Origin: Flavobacteriaceae bacterium
GTDB lineage: Bacteria > Bacteroidota > Bacteroidia > Flavobacteriales > Flavobacteriaceae
Reading direction: 5' to 3'
Assembly: GCA_002723075.1 (NCBI GenBank)
Contig: PBNJ01000009.1
Span: 37,558 to 80,804, forward strand
Length of the DNA stretch: 43,247 nt
Positions 1 to 7,987 of the stretch are shown here, one piece after another. A program made the translations under genes and the position numbers. Positions within the stretch are counted from its first letter, which is position 1; each line of letters opens with the position of its first letter. The notes under the pieces were generated by a model. It did no database searches and had not been told where the DNA came from. It saw only the letters and a program-made list of their open reading frames with translations.

Positions 1-108
1 ACAACACGATTTGGAGGAGTAGCCAGGGTTTATGGAAACCCATTAAAGACGGTTCATAACAAAACACTAGGAGGATCTATTCTTTTTTCAAAACTTCCCG
101 AAGAGTAA
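1..108 (+). CDS. 3' end of an unidentified protein (partial)
   Basis: Frame 1 is open from the window edge for 35 codons and ends in TAA at 106-108. The last A of this stop is the first base of the ATG of the LysE-type gene (TAATG overlap), a usual arrangement for translationally coupled genes, so this is probably the tail of a real upstream gene in the same operon. The visible tail is short, contains two Gly-Gly pairs and ends in Pro-Glu-Glu. I do not recognise the family from so short a fragment. Confidence 0.5.
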   Translation, partial: TTRFGGVARVYGNPLKTVHNKTLGGSILFSKLPEE

Positions 109-779
109 TGAATGATATTCTTTCAGCACTACCGTTTTCGGTCCTGTTGATTTTTGCTACAGGCCCTCTGTTTTTTCTGATATTAGAAACAAGTATCAGC
201 AAAGGAATCAAACCCGCTTTCTTAATAGACCTTGGCGCAGTCTTTGCGGACGCAGTTTTTGTTCTTGTTGCCTTTCTAGGAACAAAATCACTCTTAGCAG
301 ACATCAAGGATAACCCAAATCTATATATACTTGGCGGAGTATTGCTGATGGTTTATGCAATAATTAGTGCAATCACTACAATTCGAAAAAAAGAGGAAAT
401 CATCGAAAATGAACCAATAGAACCGAAAGGTTTTCGTTTGTTTTCATACTTCATCAAAGGCTTCTTTTTAAACATCATCAATGTTGGAACCTTTTTGTTT
501 TGGTTAGGTTTGCTTGTCTCAATCGCACCCACATTGGAACTAGAAACCAGTCGTATTATTGTTTTCTTTTCAACCGTTATGCTAGGTTATCTGATCTTAG
601 GGTTTATAAAAATTGTCCTTGCCAAACAGTTGAGCAAAACGCTTACCCCCACTGTCATCTATAAAATCAGACTATCGGTGTGTGTTCTGTTGGTTGTCTT
701 TGGAATCTATTTTATTTATCAAGGTGTTTATGCCCCAGAGCCAGACGTTTTATTGCCCTCTATAAATCAATGGAAGTAA
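108..779 (+). CDS. LysE/RhtB-family membrane exporter
   Basis: A 223-residue, very hydrophobic protein with about six membrane helices. The N-terminal helix carries the Gly-Pro (residues about 19-20) typical of LysE/RhtB amino-acid exporters, followed by a Lys-Gly-rich turn and an acidic second helix (FADAVF). The length fits the family (about 200-230). The predicted role is efflux of amino acids or related small molecules across the inner membrane; the substrate cannot be read from sequence. The charged loop around residues 95-110 (KKEEIIENEPIEPK) is probably cytoplasmic. The ATG overlaps the stop of the preceding partial gene, which suggests co-transcription with it. Confidence 0.8.
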   Translation: MNDILSALPFSVLLIFATGPLFFLILETSISKGIKPAFLIDLGAVFADAVFVLVAFLGTKSLLADIKDNPNLYILGGVLLMVYAIISAITTIRKKEEIIENEPIEPKGFRLFSYFIKGFFLNIINVGTFLFWLGLLVSIAPTLELETSRIIVFFSTVMLGYLILGFIKIVLAKQLSKTLTPTVIYKIRLSVCVLLVVFGIYFIYQGVYAPEPDVLLPSINQWK

Positions 780-785
780 ATAAAG

Positions 786-856
786 AGGCACCGAGCGGAT
801 TCGAACCGCTGTACAAGCTTTTGCAGAGCTCTGCCTAGCCACTCGGCCACGGTGCC
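786..856 (-). tRNA. tRNA-Cys (GCA)
   Basis: Read on the - strand, the 7-bp acceptor stem GGCACCG pairs with CGGTGCC. The T arm contains GGTTCGAATCC. The anticodon stem GAGCT/AGCTT encloses loop CTGCAAA, giving anticodon GCA. The base after the acceptor stem (discriminator) is U, the known identity base for cysteine tRNA. CCA is not encoded. A TActTTTG promoter box lies 12 bases upstream of the 5' end. Confidence 0.97.
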
Positions 857-867
857 AAATTCAATGG

Positions 868-875
868 CAAAAGTA
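868..875 (-). promoter_or_regulatory. -7 promoter box for tRNA-Cys
   Basis: On the - strand the sequence reads TACTTTTG, matching the Bacteroidetes TAnnTTTG element. It lies between the folB stop and the tRNA 5' end at 856, so the tRNA has its own promoter. Confidence 0.6.
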
Positions 876-902
876 AGCTATTTTAAACAACCAGGGAAGA
901 CA

Positions 903-1253
903 TCATTCTTCCAACAAAACGGAAACCGACTGTACATCACCCCCAATAGGCGGATTGATTTTCGATACACGAACCCGAATATGCTCCAAACCAGCAACGG
1001 AAGATTTGATACGATTAATAATTCGTTGTGCTACATGTTCCAACAACCGAGAAGGTACTTTCATTTCTTCTACAACAATTCGATGAAGGACAACATAATC
1101 TGGCGTGTCATTTAAATCATCTGACGAAGAAGCAACCGTCAAATCTGCATCCACCCATAAGTCAACCCGGTATTCACTTCCGATAACGGTCTCCTCTTTC
1201 ATACAACCATGGTGGCTATATGTTCGGATGTTTTCTAGATAAATTTGGCCCAT
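903..1253 (-). CDS. folB: Dihydroneopterin aldolase
   Basis: A 116-residue protein of the FolB/tunnelling-fold family. It converts 7,8-dihydroneopterin to 6-hydroxymethyl-dihydropterin and glycolaldehyde in cytosolic folate synthesis. Family signatures are the N-terminal Tyr-Ser-His-His-Gly-Cys segment (residues about 12-17, usually a short-helix HGxxxxE), the Leu-Leu-Glu-His-Val-Ala segment with the conserved active-site region, and a C-terminal Lys-Ile-Asn-Pro-Pro-Ile-Gly-Gly strand. I place the start at ATG 1251-1253, not at the in-frame ATG eight codons upstream, because a TATCTTTG promoter box lies between them. Length matches the family (about 115-125). Confidence 0.93.
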   Translation of the reverse strand: MGQIYLENIRTYSHHGCMKEETVIGSEYRVDLWVDADLTVASSSDDLNDTPDYVVLHRIVVEEMKVPSRLLEHVAQRIINRIKSSVAGLEHIRVRVSKINPPIGGDVQSVSVLLEE

Positions 1254-1265
1254 ATTTATTTTTTG

Positions 1266-1273
1266 CAAAGATA
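1266..1273 (-). promoter_or_regulatory. -7 promoter box for folB
   Basis: TATCTTTG on the - strand, with 12 bases between the box and ATG 1253. It excludes the upstream in-frame ATG as the start and predicts a leader of only a few bases. Confidence 0.6.
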
Positions 1274-1306
1274 ACAAACAAAGCAGCTCTTCCTGTGTGA
1301 ATTAAT

Positions 1307-1314
1307 TACCTTTG
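1307..1314 (+). promoter_or_regulatory. -7 promoter box for glnS
   Basis: TACCTTTG on the + strand, 17 bases before the GTG start of glnS and divergent from the folB promoter about 35 bases away. Confidence 0.6.
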
Positions 1315-1331
1315 CCATAAATAAACACAGC

Positions 1332-2993
1332 GTGAACCCTTCGAAAAACTTTATTGAACACATTATTGATGAAGATCTAAAGCAAGGCCTACCTAAAGAG
1401 TCTTTACGATTTCGTTTCCCACCCGAACCGAATGGATTTTTACATATCGGACATGTAAAAGCAATTTGCATCAATTTCGGTTTAGGCATGTCATATAATG
1501 CACCAGTAAATCTTCGGTTCGACGACACGAACCCCGCAGCTGAAGAACAACTTTATGTAGACGCCATCAAAAAAGACATTCGGTGGTTGGGCTTTCGCTG
1601 GGATAAAGAATGCTATGCGTCCGACTATTTTCAAACACTCTATGACTGGGCACTTGACCTAATCAAGTCGGAAAAGGCCTATGTTGATTCGCAAACATCA
1701 GAGGAAATTGCAAAGCAAAAAGGCACACCAACCCAAGCAGGTAAAGACAGCCCCTATCGAACAAGAACAGCAGAAGAAAACCTCCTTCTTTTTATCGAAA
1801 TGAAAGCGGGGAAACACAAAGAAGGAAGTCATGTTTTGCGATTTAAGGGCGACATGAGCTCCCCAAACATGTTGCTGCGTGACCCTGTCATGTACCGAAT
1901 TTTATTTCAAACCCATCACCGAACAGGCGATCAATGGTGTATCTATCCAATGTATGATTGGACACACGGACAGTCGGATTACATCGAAAAAATATCACAC
2001 TCATTGTGCTCTTTAGAATTTAAACCACATCGCGATCTTTATGAGGCTTTCTTAACCGAAATATACACTTCCGGCCTCGCACCAAAACAAAGAGAGTTTG
2101 CACGCATGAACCTCAATTACACCGTCACGAGTAAGCGCAAATTGATGCAGCTGGTTCAAAACAAAACCGTTTCAGGATGGGATGATCCAAGAATGCCAAC
2201 GATTAGCGGTCTCCGCAGAAGAGGATACACGGCAACTTCACTACAAAACTTTATTCAGGCAGTGGGGGTAGCAAAACGAGACAACCTTATTGACGCTTCT
2301 TTATTAGAGTTCTGTATCCGAGAAGACTTAAATAGAATTGCCCCTCGGATTATGGCCGTACTCAATCCTTTACGTGTTGTCATCACAAATTATCCAGACG
2401 GAAAGGAGGAGTGGTTAACCGCCGAAAATAACCCTGAAGATCCAGCAGCAGGAACTCGCGAATTGCCTTTTTCGAAAGCCATTTTGATTGAGCAAGAAGA
2501 TTTTCGTGAAGAAGCAAACAGAAAATTTTTCCGTCTAAAACTCGGTAAAGAAGTACGCTTAAAAAACGCCTATATTATCAAAGCGGAATCGGTTGAAAAG
2601 GACAATAATGGAAAGATTAAAACCGTCTATTGTACTTATGATCCACTGAGTAAAAGTGGAAGCGGAACAGAAGAAAGCCAACGCAAGGTGAAAGGAACCC
2701 TTCATTGGGTTTCGGAACTACACGCCCACCAGGTTCAGGTTAGAAATTACGATCGATTGTTTTCAGATCCTAATCCAGACGGCCACAAAGATGTAGACTT
2801 TACAAGTTTTCTAAATCAAAACTCCTTGACCGAACAGCAGGCTTTTATCGAACCAAACATTGGTAAACCACATCACGGAAAGAACTACCAATTCCAGCGC
2901 CAAGGATACTATGTGGTTGATCCAGACAGCACGGAAACAAACACCATATTTAATCGGACTGTTGGATTACGAGACAATTGGTCCAAAAAATAA
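1332..2993 (+). CDS. glnS: Glutaminyl-tRNA synthetase
   Basis: A 553-residue class I aminoacyl-tRNA synthetase that charges tRNA-Gln with glutamine. The N-terminal catalytic core has the HIGH motif (His-Ile-Gly-His, residues 38-41) within PEPNGFLHIGH, a GlnRS hallmark. The second signature is Thr-Ser-Lys-Arg-Lys at 266-270, in place of the more usual Met-Ser-Lys-Arg. The C-terminal half is the beta-barrel anticodon-binding region (from about 340). The length matches bacterial GlnRS (about 550). The start is GTG at 1332; the TACCTTTG box upstream leaves little room for an earlier start. Presence of GlnRS together with gltX implies that glutaminylation does not need the Glu-tRNA-Gln amidotransferase route. 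Confidence 0.97.
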   Translation: MNPSKNFIEHIIDEDLKQGLPKESLRFRFPPEPNGFLHIGHVKAICINFGLGMSYNAPVNLRFDDTNPAAEEQLYVDAIKKDIRWLGFRWDKECYASDYFQTLYDWALDLIKSEKAYVDSQTSEEIAKQKGTPTQAGKDSPYRTRTAEENLLLFIEMKAGKHKEGSHVLRFKGDMSSPNMLLRDPVMYRILFQTHHRTGDQWCIYPMYDWTHGQSDYIEKISHSLCSLEFKPHRDLYEAFLTEIYTSGLAPKQREFARMNLNYTVTSKRKLMQLVQNKTVSGWDDPRMPTISGLRRRGYTATSLQNFIQAVGVAKRDNLIDASLLEFCIREDLNRIAPRIMAVLNPLRVVITNYPDGKEEWLTAENNPEDPAAGTRELPFSKAILIEQEDFREEANRKFFRLKLGKEVRLKNAYIIKAESVEKDNNGKIKTVYCTYDPLSKSGSGTEESQRKVKGTLHWVSELHAHQVQVRNYDRLFSDPNPDGHKDVDFTSFLNQNSLTEQQAFIEPNIGKPHHGKNYQFQRQGYYVVDPDSTETNTIFNRTVGLRDNWSKK

Positions 2994-3003
2994 AAACATC
3001 GTT

Positions 3004-3945
3004 TTATTTATCTTTTTTCGAACGCCCCTCTTCTTCTCGTTGCCTTTTCATTGCCTCTCCAATTTGATTACTTGCTGTAAACGAAGCAACCATATTGTTT
3101 AGCATTTCCGAGCCTGCTTGTGGCGAATTGGGCATCAAAATCAAGTTGCTATTGCTTGCAGAACCAACAGACTGAAGGGTGTCATAGTGCTGGGTGACAA
3201 CAATAAGCGCAGAGGCCTCCTGTGAGTTGATGTTAACCCCATTCAGCACTTTGACAGAGTCCTCTAGCCCACGTGCAATTTCGCGCCTTTGATCAGCAAT
3301 CCCTTGGCCTTGTAGTCGTTTGGATTCAGCCTCAGCTTTTGCTCGTTCTACGATTAAAATGCGCTGCGCATCCCCCTCAAATTGCGCAGCAACCTTTTCT
3401 CTTTCTGAAGCATTAATCCGATTCATGGAGTCCTTGACCTGTGCATCGGGATCAATATCAGTTACGAGGGTTTTGATGATATCAAACCCATAATTTATCA
3501 TTGCATCGTTGAGTTCTGTTTTGACTGCAATTGCAACATCATCTTTTTTTTCAAAAACGTCATCCAAAATCATTTTAGGGACCTCTGCACGAACAACGTC
3601 AAATACATAAGAGGTGATTTGGTCTTGGGGAAAGTCAAGCTTGTAGAATGCATCATAAACTTTGTCTTTAATCACCTTGTATTGTACAGAAACTTTGATC
3701 TTAACAAACACATCGTCTTTCGTTTTTGTTTCGACCACAACATCGAGTTGTTGAATACGTAAGCTCAGGCGGCCAGCTACGCGATCGATAATTGGAATCT
3801 TGAGTTGCAGGCCAGAATGACGAACCCCAACAAACTTTCCAAAACGCTCAACAATTGCAGCAGACTGTTGCTTGACGATAAAGAATGTTCCAAAGAGTAA
3901 AACAAAGGCCAGAAAGCCCAACAAAGAATATGTTATTATAGACAT
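3004..3945 (-). CDS. SPFH/band-7 domain protein (paraslipin/stomatin-like)
   Basis: A 313-residue protein with one N-terminal membrane helix (about residues 5-25), then a band-7/SPFH domain (about 27-200: KQQSAAIVERFGKF, later KIPIIDRV) and an Ala/Glu/Lys/Arg-rich coiled-coil helix (about 180-230). It ends in a short polar tail. It resembles the QmcA/paraslipin group, membrane scaffold proteins that form oligomers in lipid microdomains. NfeD, the frequent partner, is not adjacent. It follows gltX on the same strand but has its own TATCTTTA box. It converges with glnS, leaving only 10 bases between the stops. Confidence 0.9.
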   Translation of the reverse strand: MSIITYSLLGFLAFVLLFGTFFIVKQQSAAIVERFGKFVGVRHSGLQLKIPIIDRVAGRLSLRIQQLDVVVETKTKDDVFVKIKVSVQYKVIKDKVYDAFYKLDFPQDQITSYVFDVVRAEVPKMILDDVFEKKDDVAIAVKTELNDAMINYGFDIIKTLVTDIDPDAQVKDSMNRINASEREKVAAQFEGDAQRILIVERAKAEAESKRLQGQGIADQRREIARGLEDSVKVLNGVNINSQEASALIVVTQHYDTLQSVGSASNSNLILMPNSPQAGSEMLNNMVASFTASNQIGEAMKRQREEEGRSKKDK

Positions 3946-3969
3946 GATTAATGCATTTTAGATTTCCAC

Positions 3970-3977
3970 TAAAGATA
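3970..3977 (-). promoter_or_regulatory. -7 promoter box for the SPFH gene
   Basis: TATCTTTA on the - strand, 24 bases before ATG 3945, lying just downstream of the gltX stop. Confidence 0.5.
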
Positions 3978-3989
3978 ATCAAAAAACGA

Positions 3990-5504
3990 CTATTTTATCG
4001 CTCTTAAAGCGAATTGAATACGCTTAATTACCTCTCTCGTACCCAAAGTCTTAATTAGCAAGAATAAGTCAGGCCCAGAAAGAGACCCCACAATTACTAC
4101 ACGCAGCGGCCCCATTAATGCACCAAGACTCAAACCCGAATCTTCGGCGATCTTCTTCATGGCGTTTTTTAGCAGATCTATTGACACTTCACTTTCTTGA
4201 GGAAGAATGTCAACCACGGAAAGTAAAAGACTTTTCGTTTTTCCTTTCCACACTTTTTTAAGTGCTTTTTCATCGTAGCTTTTCGGCCTCTCAAAAAAGA
4301 TGACAAGCTCTCGCCAAAGCCCTGTGGTTAGGACAATTCGTGGCTGAATCATCATCGCGATAGAGTTTAGTTTGTTTTCATCATGAACGACAAACCCATG
4401 ACTTTCGATAACAGCATTACACAGACGACTAAAATCAGAAACGGATAAGCGTTGGACGTGCTGCTGGTTAAACCATTTGTTTTTCTCGGGATCAAAGCGC
4501 GCGCCCGCATGATGAACCCTTTTCAAATCGAATAACGAAATCAGCTCCTCTAATGAGAATATCTCGTTTTCGCCACCATCGTTCCAACCGAGTAACGCAA
4601 GAAAATTCAATACCGCCTCTGGTAAATAACCCTCTTCTTTATAACCTGTTATGCCACCTTCCCACTGTATTGGAAAAACAGGAAAACCGAGTTTGTCGCC
4701 ATCCCGTTTAGAAAGCTTTCCTTTACCGCTTGGTTTGAGAATCAAAGGTAAATGTGCAAAATCAGGGGGTGTCCAACCAAACGCATTATACAACTTTAAA
4801 TGCAGCGCCAACGAAGGCAACCATTCTTCTCCACGAATAACATGAGAAATTTCCATGAGGTGATCATCTACAACATTTGCAAAATGATAAGTTGGCATAC
4901 CATCGCTTTTATAGAGTATTTTATCATCCAACAACTTGCAATCAATCGCTACGTTACCCCGAACGGAATCCGGACAATTGTAGATGGAAGATCCTTTTTC
5001 ATCCCACATCAAAAAACGAACAACATAAGGGTGTTCGTCGTCCAACTTCTCCTTTGTTTTCTTCTCCCCCAAAACTAAACTGTTGTTTAGCTTCATTCGG
5101 TTGTGCCAATTATAGATAAATGTTTTACCATTCTTTTCATGGTTTTTGCGATGTTTTTCTAAGCTCTCAGCAGTATCAAACGCATAATACGCAAGTCCGC
5201 TTTTAACGAGTTTAAGTATATATTTTTGATATACATCGCGCCTTTCACTTTGTCGGTATGGACCAAAATTTCCAGGGTGGGTTGGGCTCTCGTCGGGCTC
5301 AATACCAAGCCACGCTAAGCAAGATTGGATATATTCTTCTGCACGATCAACAGAGCGTTTCTGGTCGGTGTCCTCAATACGCAACACAAATTTTCCATTG
5401 TGTTTTCTCGCATACAAATAGTTGTAAAGCGCTGTTCGCACCCCACCGATGTGTAGAGGTCCTGTTGGGCTTGGGGCGAAGCGGACGCGTACTGAATTGG
5501 CCAT
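3990..5504 (-). CDS. gltX: Glutamyl-tRNA synthetase
   Basis: A 504-residue class I synthetase that charges tRNA-Glu. It starts MANSVRVRFAPSPTGPLHIG: the HIGH-type motif is His-Ile-Gly-Gly at 18-21 and the KMSKS-type motif is Lys-Leu-Ser-Lys-Arg at 263-267, followed by Asp-Gly. The C-terminal anticodon-binding helical domain runs to the end. The length is normal. I chose ATG 5502-5504 because the in-frame upstream ATG (5537) lies upstream of a TATCTTTA promoter box and the family begins with this short N-terminus. The product also serves tetrapyrrole synthesis where GluTR is present. Confidence 0.96.
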   Translation of the reverse strand: MANSVRVRFAPSPTGPLHIGGVRTALYNYLYARKHNGKFVLRIEDTDQKRSVDRAEEYIQSCLAWLGIEPDESPTHPGNFGPYRQSERRDVYQKYILKLVKSGLAYYAFDTAESLEKHRKNHEKNGKTFIYNWHNRMKLNNSLVLGEKKTKEKLDDEHPYVVRFLMWDEKGSSIYNCPDSVRGNVAIDCKLLDDKILYKSDGMPTYHFANVVDDHLMEISHVIRGEEWLPSLALHLKLYNAFGWTPPDFAHLPLILKPSGKGKLSKRDGDKLGFPVFPIQWEGGITGYKEEGYLPEAVLNFLALLGWNDGGENEIFSLEELISLFDLKRVHHAGARFDPEKNKWFNQQHVQRLSVSDFSRLCNAVIESHGFVVHDENKLNSIAMMIQPRIVLTTGLWRELVIFFERPKSYDEKALKKVWKGKTKSLLLSVVDILPQESEVSIDLLKNAMKKIAEDSGLSLGALMGPLRVVIVGSLSGPDLFLLIKTLGTREVIKRIQFALRAIK

Positions 5505-5517
5505 GCAAAATTTTTTG

Positions 5518-5525
5518 TAAAGATA
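5518..5525 (-). promoter_or_regulatory. -7 promoter box for gltX
   Basis: TATCTTTA on the - strand with 13 bases to ATG 5504. It supports the downstream start codon. Confidence 0.55.
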
Positions 5526-5637
5526 TCGTCTATTCATGATAACACGAAACCAGAGAAATAATAATGTAAAACACTGAAAAACAGCTAGTTGTGGTTTTTA
5601 GCTGTTTTCTATATTGGCTTACAACACAGGAAACACC

Positions 5638-5645
5638 TACCTTTG
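5638..5645 (+). promoter_or_regulatory. -7 promoter box for ybeY
   Basis: TACCTTTG on the + strand with a TTG (5614-5616) 21 bases upstream as a candidate -33 element. Only 4 bases separate the box from the GTG at 5650, so the mRNA is probably leaderless. Confidence 0.6.
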
Positions 5646-5649
5646 TCCT

Positions 5650-6084
5650 GTGAAAAAGATTACGTTACAAGTACAAAATCAATTTTCGGTTCTAAACCAA
5701 GAACAGCTTTTGAGTTGGATGTCGGATTGTGTTTTGCTGTTGGGTAAGCAAATTGGGGATATTCATATCGCACTGATGGATGATGATGCCCTGTTGGAGC
5801 TCAACCAAAAACACTTAGACCACAATGATTATACAGATGTGATTACATTTGATTACTCTACTCCTAAAGCAGTTAATTGTGATATTGCGGTATCGACAGA
5901 TCGTGTGTCAGAAAACGCTACTCACGAAGGCGTGACCGTAGAAAATGAACTCGCAAGGGTACTCATTCACGGCATACTTCATTGTGTAGGCTATTCAGAC
6001 AAAACCCACAATGACAAACAGATCATGCGGAAGAAAGAAGAAGAAATGTTAAAACGGTTCCACGTGGAACACAAATCCCTATAG
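5650..6084 (+). CDS. ybeY: Endoribonuclease YbeY (16S rRNA maturation)
   Basis: About 144 residues of the UPF0054/YbeY metallo-RNase family, which acts in 16S rRNA 3'-end maturation and ribosome quality control. The signature HGxLHxxGY is present as His107-Gly-Ile-Leu-His111-Cys-Val-Gly-Tyr. At the position of the usual third metal ligand (His) there is Asp117 in Gly-Tyr-Ser-Asp. The preceding Thr-Asp-Val-Ile-Thr-Phe-Asp strand is also typical. I favour GTG 5650 over a TTG at 5614: the TTG coincides with a likely -33 element, and the family starts near MKKITLQ. The C-terminal codons contain a perfect parS-like palindrome, and the next gene, mnmG, follows after 3 bases. Confidence 0.92.
   Translation: MKKITLQVQNQFSVLNQEQLLSWMSDCVLLLGKQIGDIHIALMDDDALLELNQKHLDHNDYTDVITFDYSTPKAVNCDIAVSTDRVSENATHEGVTVENELARVLIHGILHCVGYSDKTHNDKQIMRKKEEEMLKRFHVEHKSL
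6057..6070. promoter_or_regulatory. parS: parS-like ParB-binding palindrome, site 1
   Basis: GTTCCACGTGGAAC, a perfect 14-bp palindrome matching the well-conserved bacterial parS core (TGTTnCACGTGnAACA type). It lies inside the ybeY coding region, where it encodes Phe-His-Val-Glu-His close to the C-terminus. Confidence 0.85.
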
Positions 6085-6087
6085 GAA

Positions 6088-7959
6088 ATGTTTGCAAAAG
6101 AATATGACGTCATTGTTGTTGGTGCAGGACACGCGGGGTCTGAGGCCGCCGCCGCCGCCGCAAACATGGGGAGTCAAACCCTTTTGATTACTATGAATTT
6201 GCAAAACATAGCACAAATGTCTTGCAATCCTGCTATGGGGGGTATAGCAAAAGGTCAAATTCTTCGCGAAATCGATGCGCTTGGCGGATATAGCGGAATT
6301 GTTACCGATAATACAGCGATTCAATTCAAGATGCTGAACAAATCTAAAGGTCCAGCAATGTGGAGTCCAAGGGCACAGTCTGACCGCATGCGTTTTGCAG
6401 AGGCGTGGCGACTGCGCTTGGAAGAAACACAGAATGTAGATTTTTATCAAGAAATGGTCACCGACTTACTCTTCGACAAAGATCGGGTTTGTGGCGTTAA
6501 AACATCTTTGGGGTTAGAGGTTTATGCCAAGTCTGTGGTGCTAACAAGCGGGACCTTTCTCAATGGTTTGATTCATATTGGTGAAAAACAATTTGGTGGA
6601 GGACGCGCTGGGGAAAGCGCCTCTTTTGGAATTACTGAAAGACTTATCGAAAGAGGTTTTTCTGCTGGGAGAATGAAAACAGGGACACCACCACGAGTTG
6701 ATGGGCGATCTTTAGACTATACCAAAATGATTGAGCAACCAGGCGATGTCCAACCAAGCACCTTTTCTTTTTTACCATCAGCTAAACCCCTTAAAACACA
6801 ACGGTCATGTTATATGACCTACACCAATCCAGAAGTACACGACTTATTGCGCGAGGGCTTTAATCGTTCACCGATGTTTAATGGACGAATTCAAAGTATT
6901 GGACCCCGCTATTGCCCCTCTGTTGAGGACAAAATTAATCGTTTTGCTGATAAAGACCGACATCAAATTTTTGTCGAACCAGAGGGTTGGAACACTGTAG
7001 AAGTTTATGTAAATGGATTCTCAACATCCTTACCAGAAGATGTTCAGTATCGTGCCTTAACAGCAGTTTCGGGTTTTGAAAACGTAAAGTTCTTTCGCCC
7101 CGGTTATGCCATAGAGTATGATTATTTTCCACCAACACAACTCAAACACAGTCTAGAAACTAAGCCGATTGCGGGTTTGTTTTTTGCGGGCCAAATCAAT
7201 GGAACTACAGGCTACGAGGAAGCAGCAGCCCAGGGACTAATGGCTGGAATTAACGCGCACCAATATCACACAGACCAAGAGCCCTTTTCCCTTCGTAGAG
7301 ATCAAGCTTATATCGGCGTGTTGATCGATGATCTGATCACAAAGGGAACAGAGGAGCCCTACCGAATGTTTACGTCTCGTGCAGAATATCGAACACTGTT
7401 GCGCCAAGATAATGCGGACACCCGCCTCACCCCATTGTCACACAAAATCGGGCTAGCTTCTGACGCACGACTCAAAGAAATGGAAAAATCTCAACACCAA
7501 GCCGACAGCCTAATCCGATATATGAAGAAAACAAGCATACAACCAAAGGATATTAATCCCATCTTACAAGACAGAGAAACGGCAGAAATTAAACAATCCA
7601 CGAAGCTTTCAAAGATACTAACACGCCCCCAACTCAAAATGAAAGATTTATTGGGATTAACCCCACTCGATCAGTATTTTCAAACAAACCAGACCACCCA
7701 AACAACTATAGAACAAGCAGAAATACAGATAAAATACGCAGGCTACATAGAAAAAGAAGAGGCGCAAGCCCAAAAACTAGATCGGCTAGAATCGATTAAA
7801 ATACCTCAGGGTTTTGATTATCTTGCGATCCAATCCATATCGACAGAGGCTAGACAAAAGCTGACCGAAATTCAACCACAAACCCTATCCCAAGCGTCTC
7901 GAATCAGCGGTGTTTCACCAAGCGACATCAGTGTTTTATTAGTCCATATGGGGCGCTAG
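6088..7959 (+). CDS. mnmG: tRNA uridine-5-carboxymethylaminomethyl modification enzyme MnmG
   Basis: A 623-residue FAD-dependent enzyme that, with MnmE, makes cmnm5U34 in the wobble position of several tRNAs. The N-terminal Rossmann motif is Gly-Ala-Gly-His-Ala-Gly (12-17), followed by an alanine-rich helix encoded by (GCC)5. Further family marks are Asn-Pro-Ala-Met-Gly-Gly-Ile-Ala-Lys-Gly (about 48-57), Gly-Thr-Phe-Leu-Asn-Gly and a Lys-Thr-Gly-Thr-Pro-Pro-Arg segment. The second conserved block is Gly-Tyr-Glu-Glu-Ala-Ala-Ala-Gln-Gly, and a C-terminal helical tRNA/MnmE-binding domain follows. Length is standard. It is flanked on both sides by parS-like sites, agreeing with the frequent origin-proximal position of gidA/mnmG in bacteria. 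Confidence 0.98.
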   Translation: MFAKEYDVIVVGAGHAGSEAAAAAANMGSQTLLITMNLQNIAQMSCNPAMGGIAKGQILREIDALGGYSGIVTDNTAIQFKMLNKSKGPAMWSPRAQSDRMRFAEAWRLRLEETQNVDFYQEMVTDLLFDKDRVCGVKTSLGLEVYAKSVVLTSGTFLNGLIHIGEKQFGGGRAGESASFGITERLIERGFSAGRMKTGTPPRVDGRSLDYTKMIEQPGDVQPSTFSFLPSAKPLKTQRSCYMTYTNPEVHDLLREGFNRSPMFNGRIQSIGPRYCPSVEDKINRFADKDRHQIFVEPEGWNTVEVYVNGFSTSLPEDVQYRALTAVSGFENVKFFRPGYAIEYDYFPPTQLKHSLETKPIAGLFFAGQINGTTGYEEAAAQGLMAGINAHQYHTDQEPFSLRRDQAYIGVLIDDLITKGTEEPYRMFTSRAEYRTLLRQDNADTRLTPLSHKIGLASDARLKEMEKSQHQADSLIRYMKKTSIQPKDINPILQDRETAEIKQSTKLSKILTRPQLKMKDLLGLTPLDQYFQTNQTTQTTIEQAEIQIKYAGYIEKEEAQAQKLDRLESIKIPQGFDYLAIQSISTEARQKLTEIQPQTLSQASRISGVSPSDISVLLVHMGR

Positions 7960-7973
7960 GTTCCACGTGGAAC
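7960..7973. promoter_or_regulatory. parS: parS-like ParB-binding palindrome, site 2
   Basis: GTTCCACGTGGAAC, identical in all 14 bases to the site at 6057-6070. It starts immediately after the mnmG TAG stop and ends 14 bases before the ATG of the methyltransferase gene. Confidence 0.85.
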
Positions 7974-7987
7974 AATATGATTTTGCA

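Noticed and set aside
6145-6159. (GCC)5 repeat in mnmG as a phase-variation tract
   Set aside because: It encodes an alanine-rich FAD-binding helix and is a triplet repeat, so slippage would not shift the frame.
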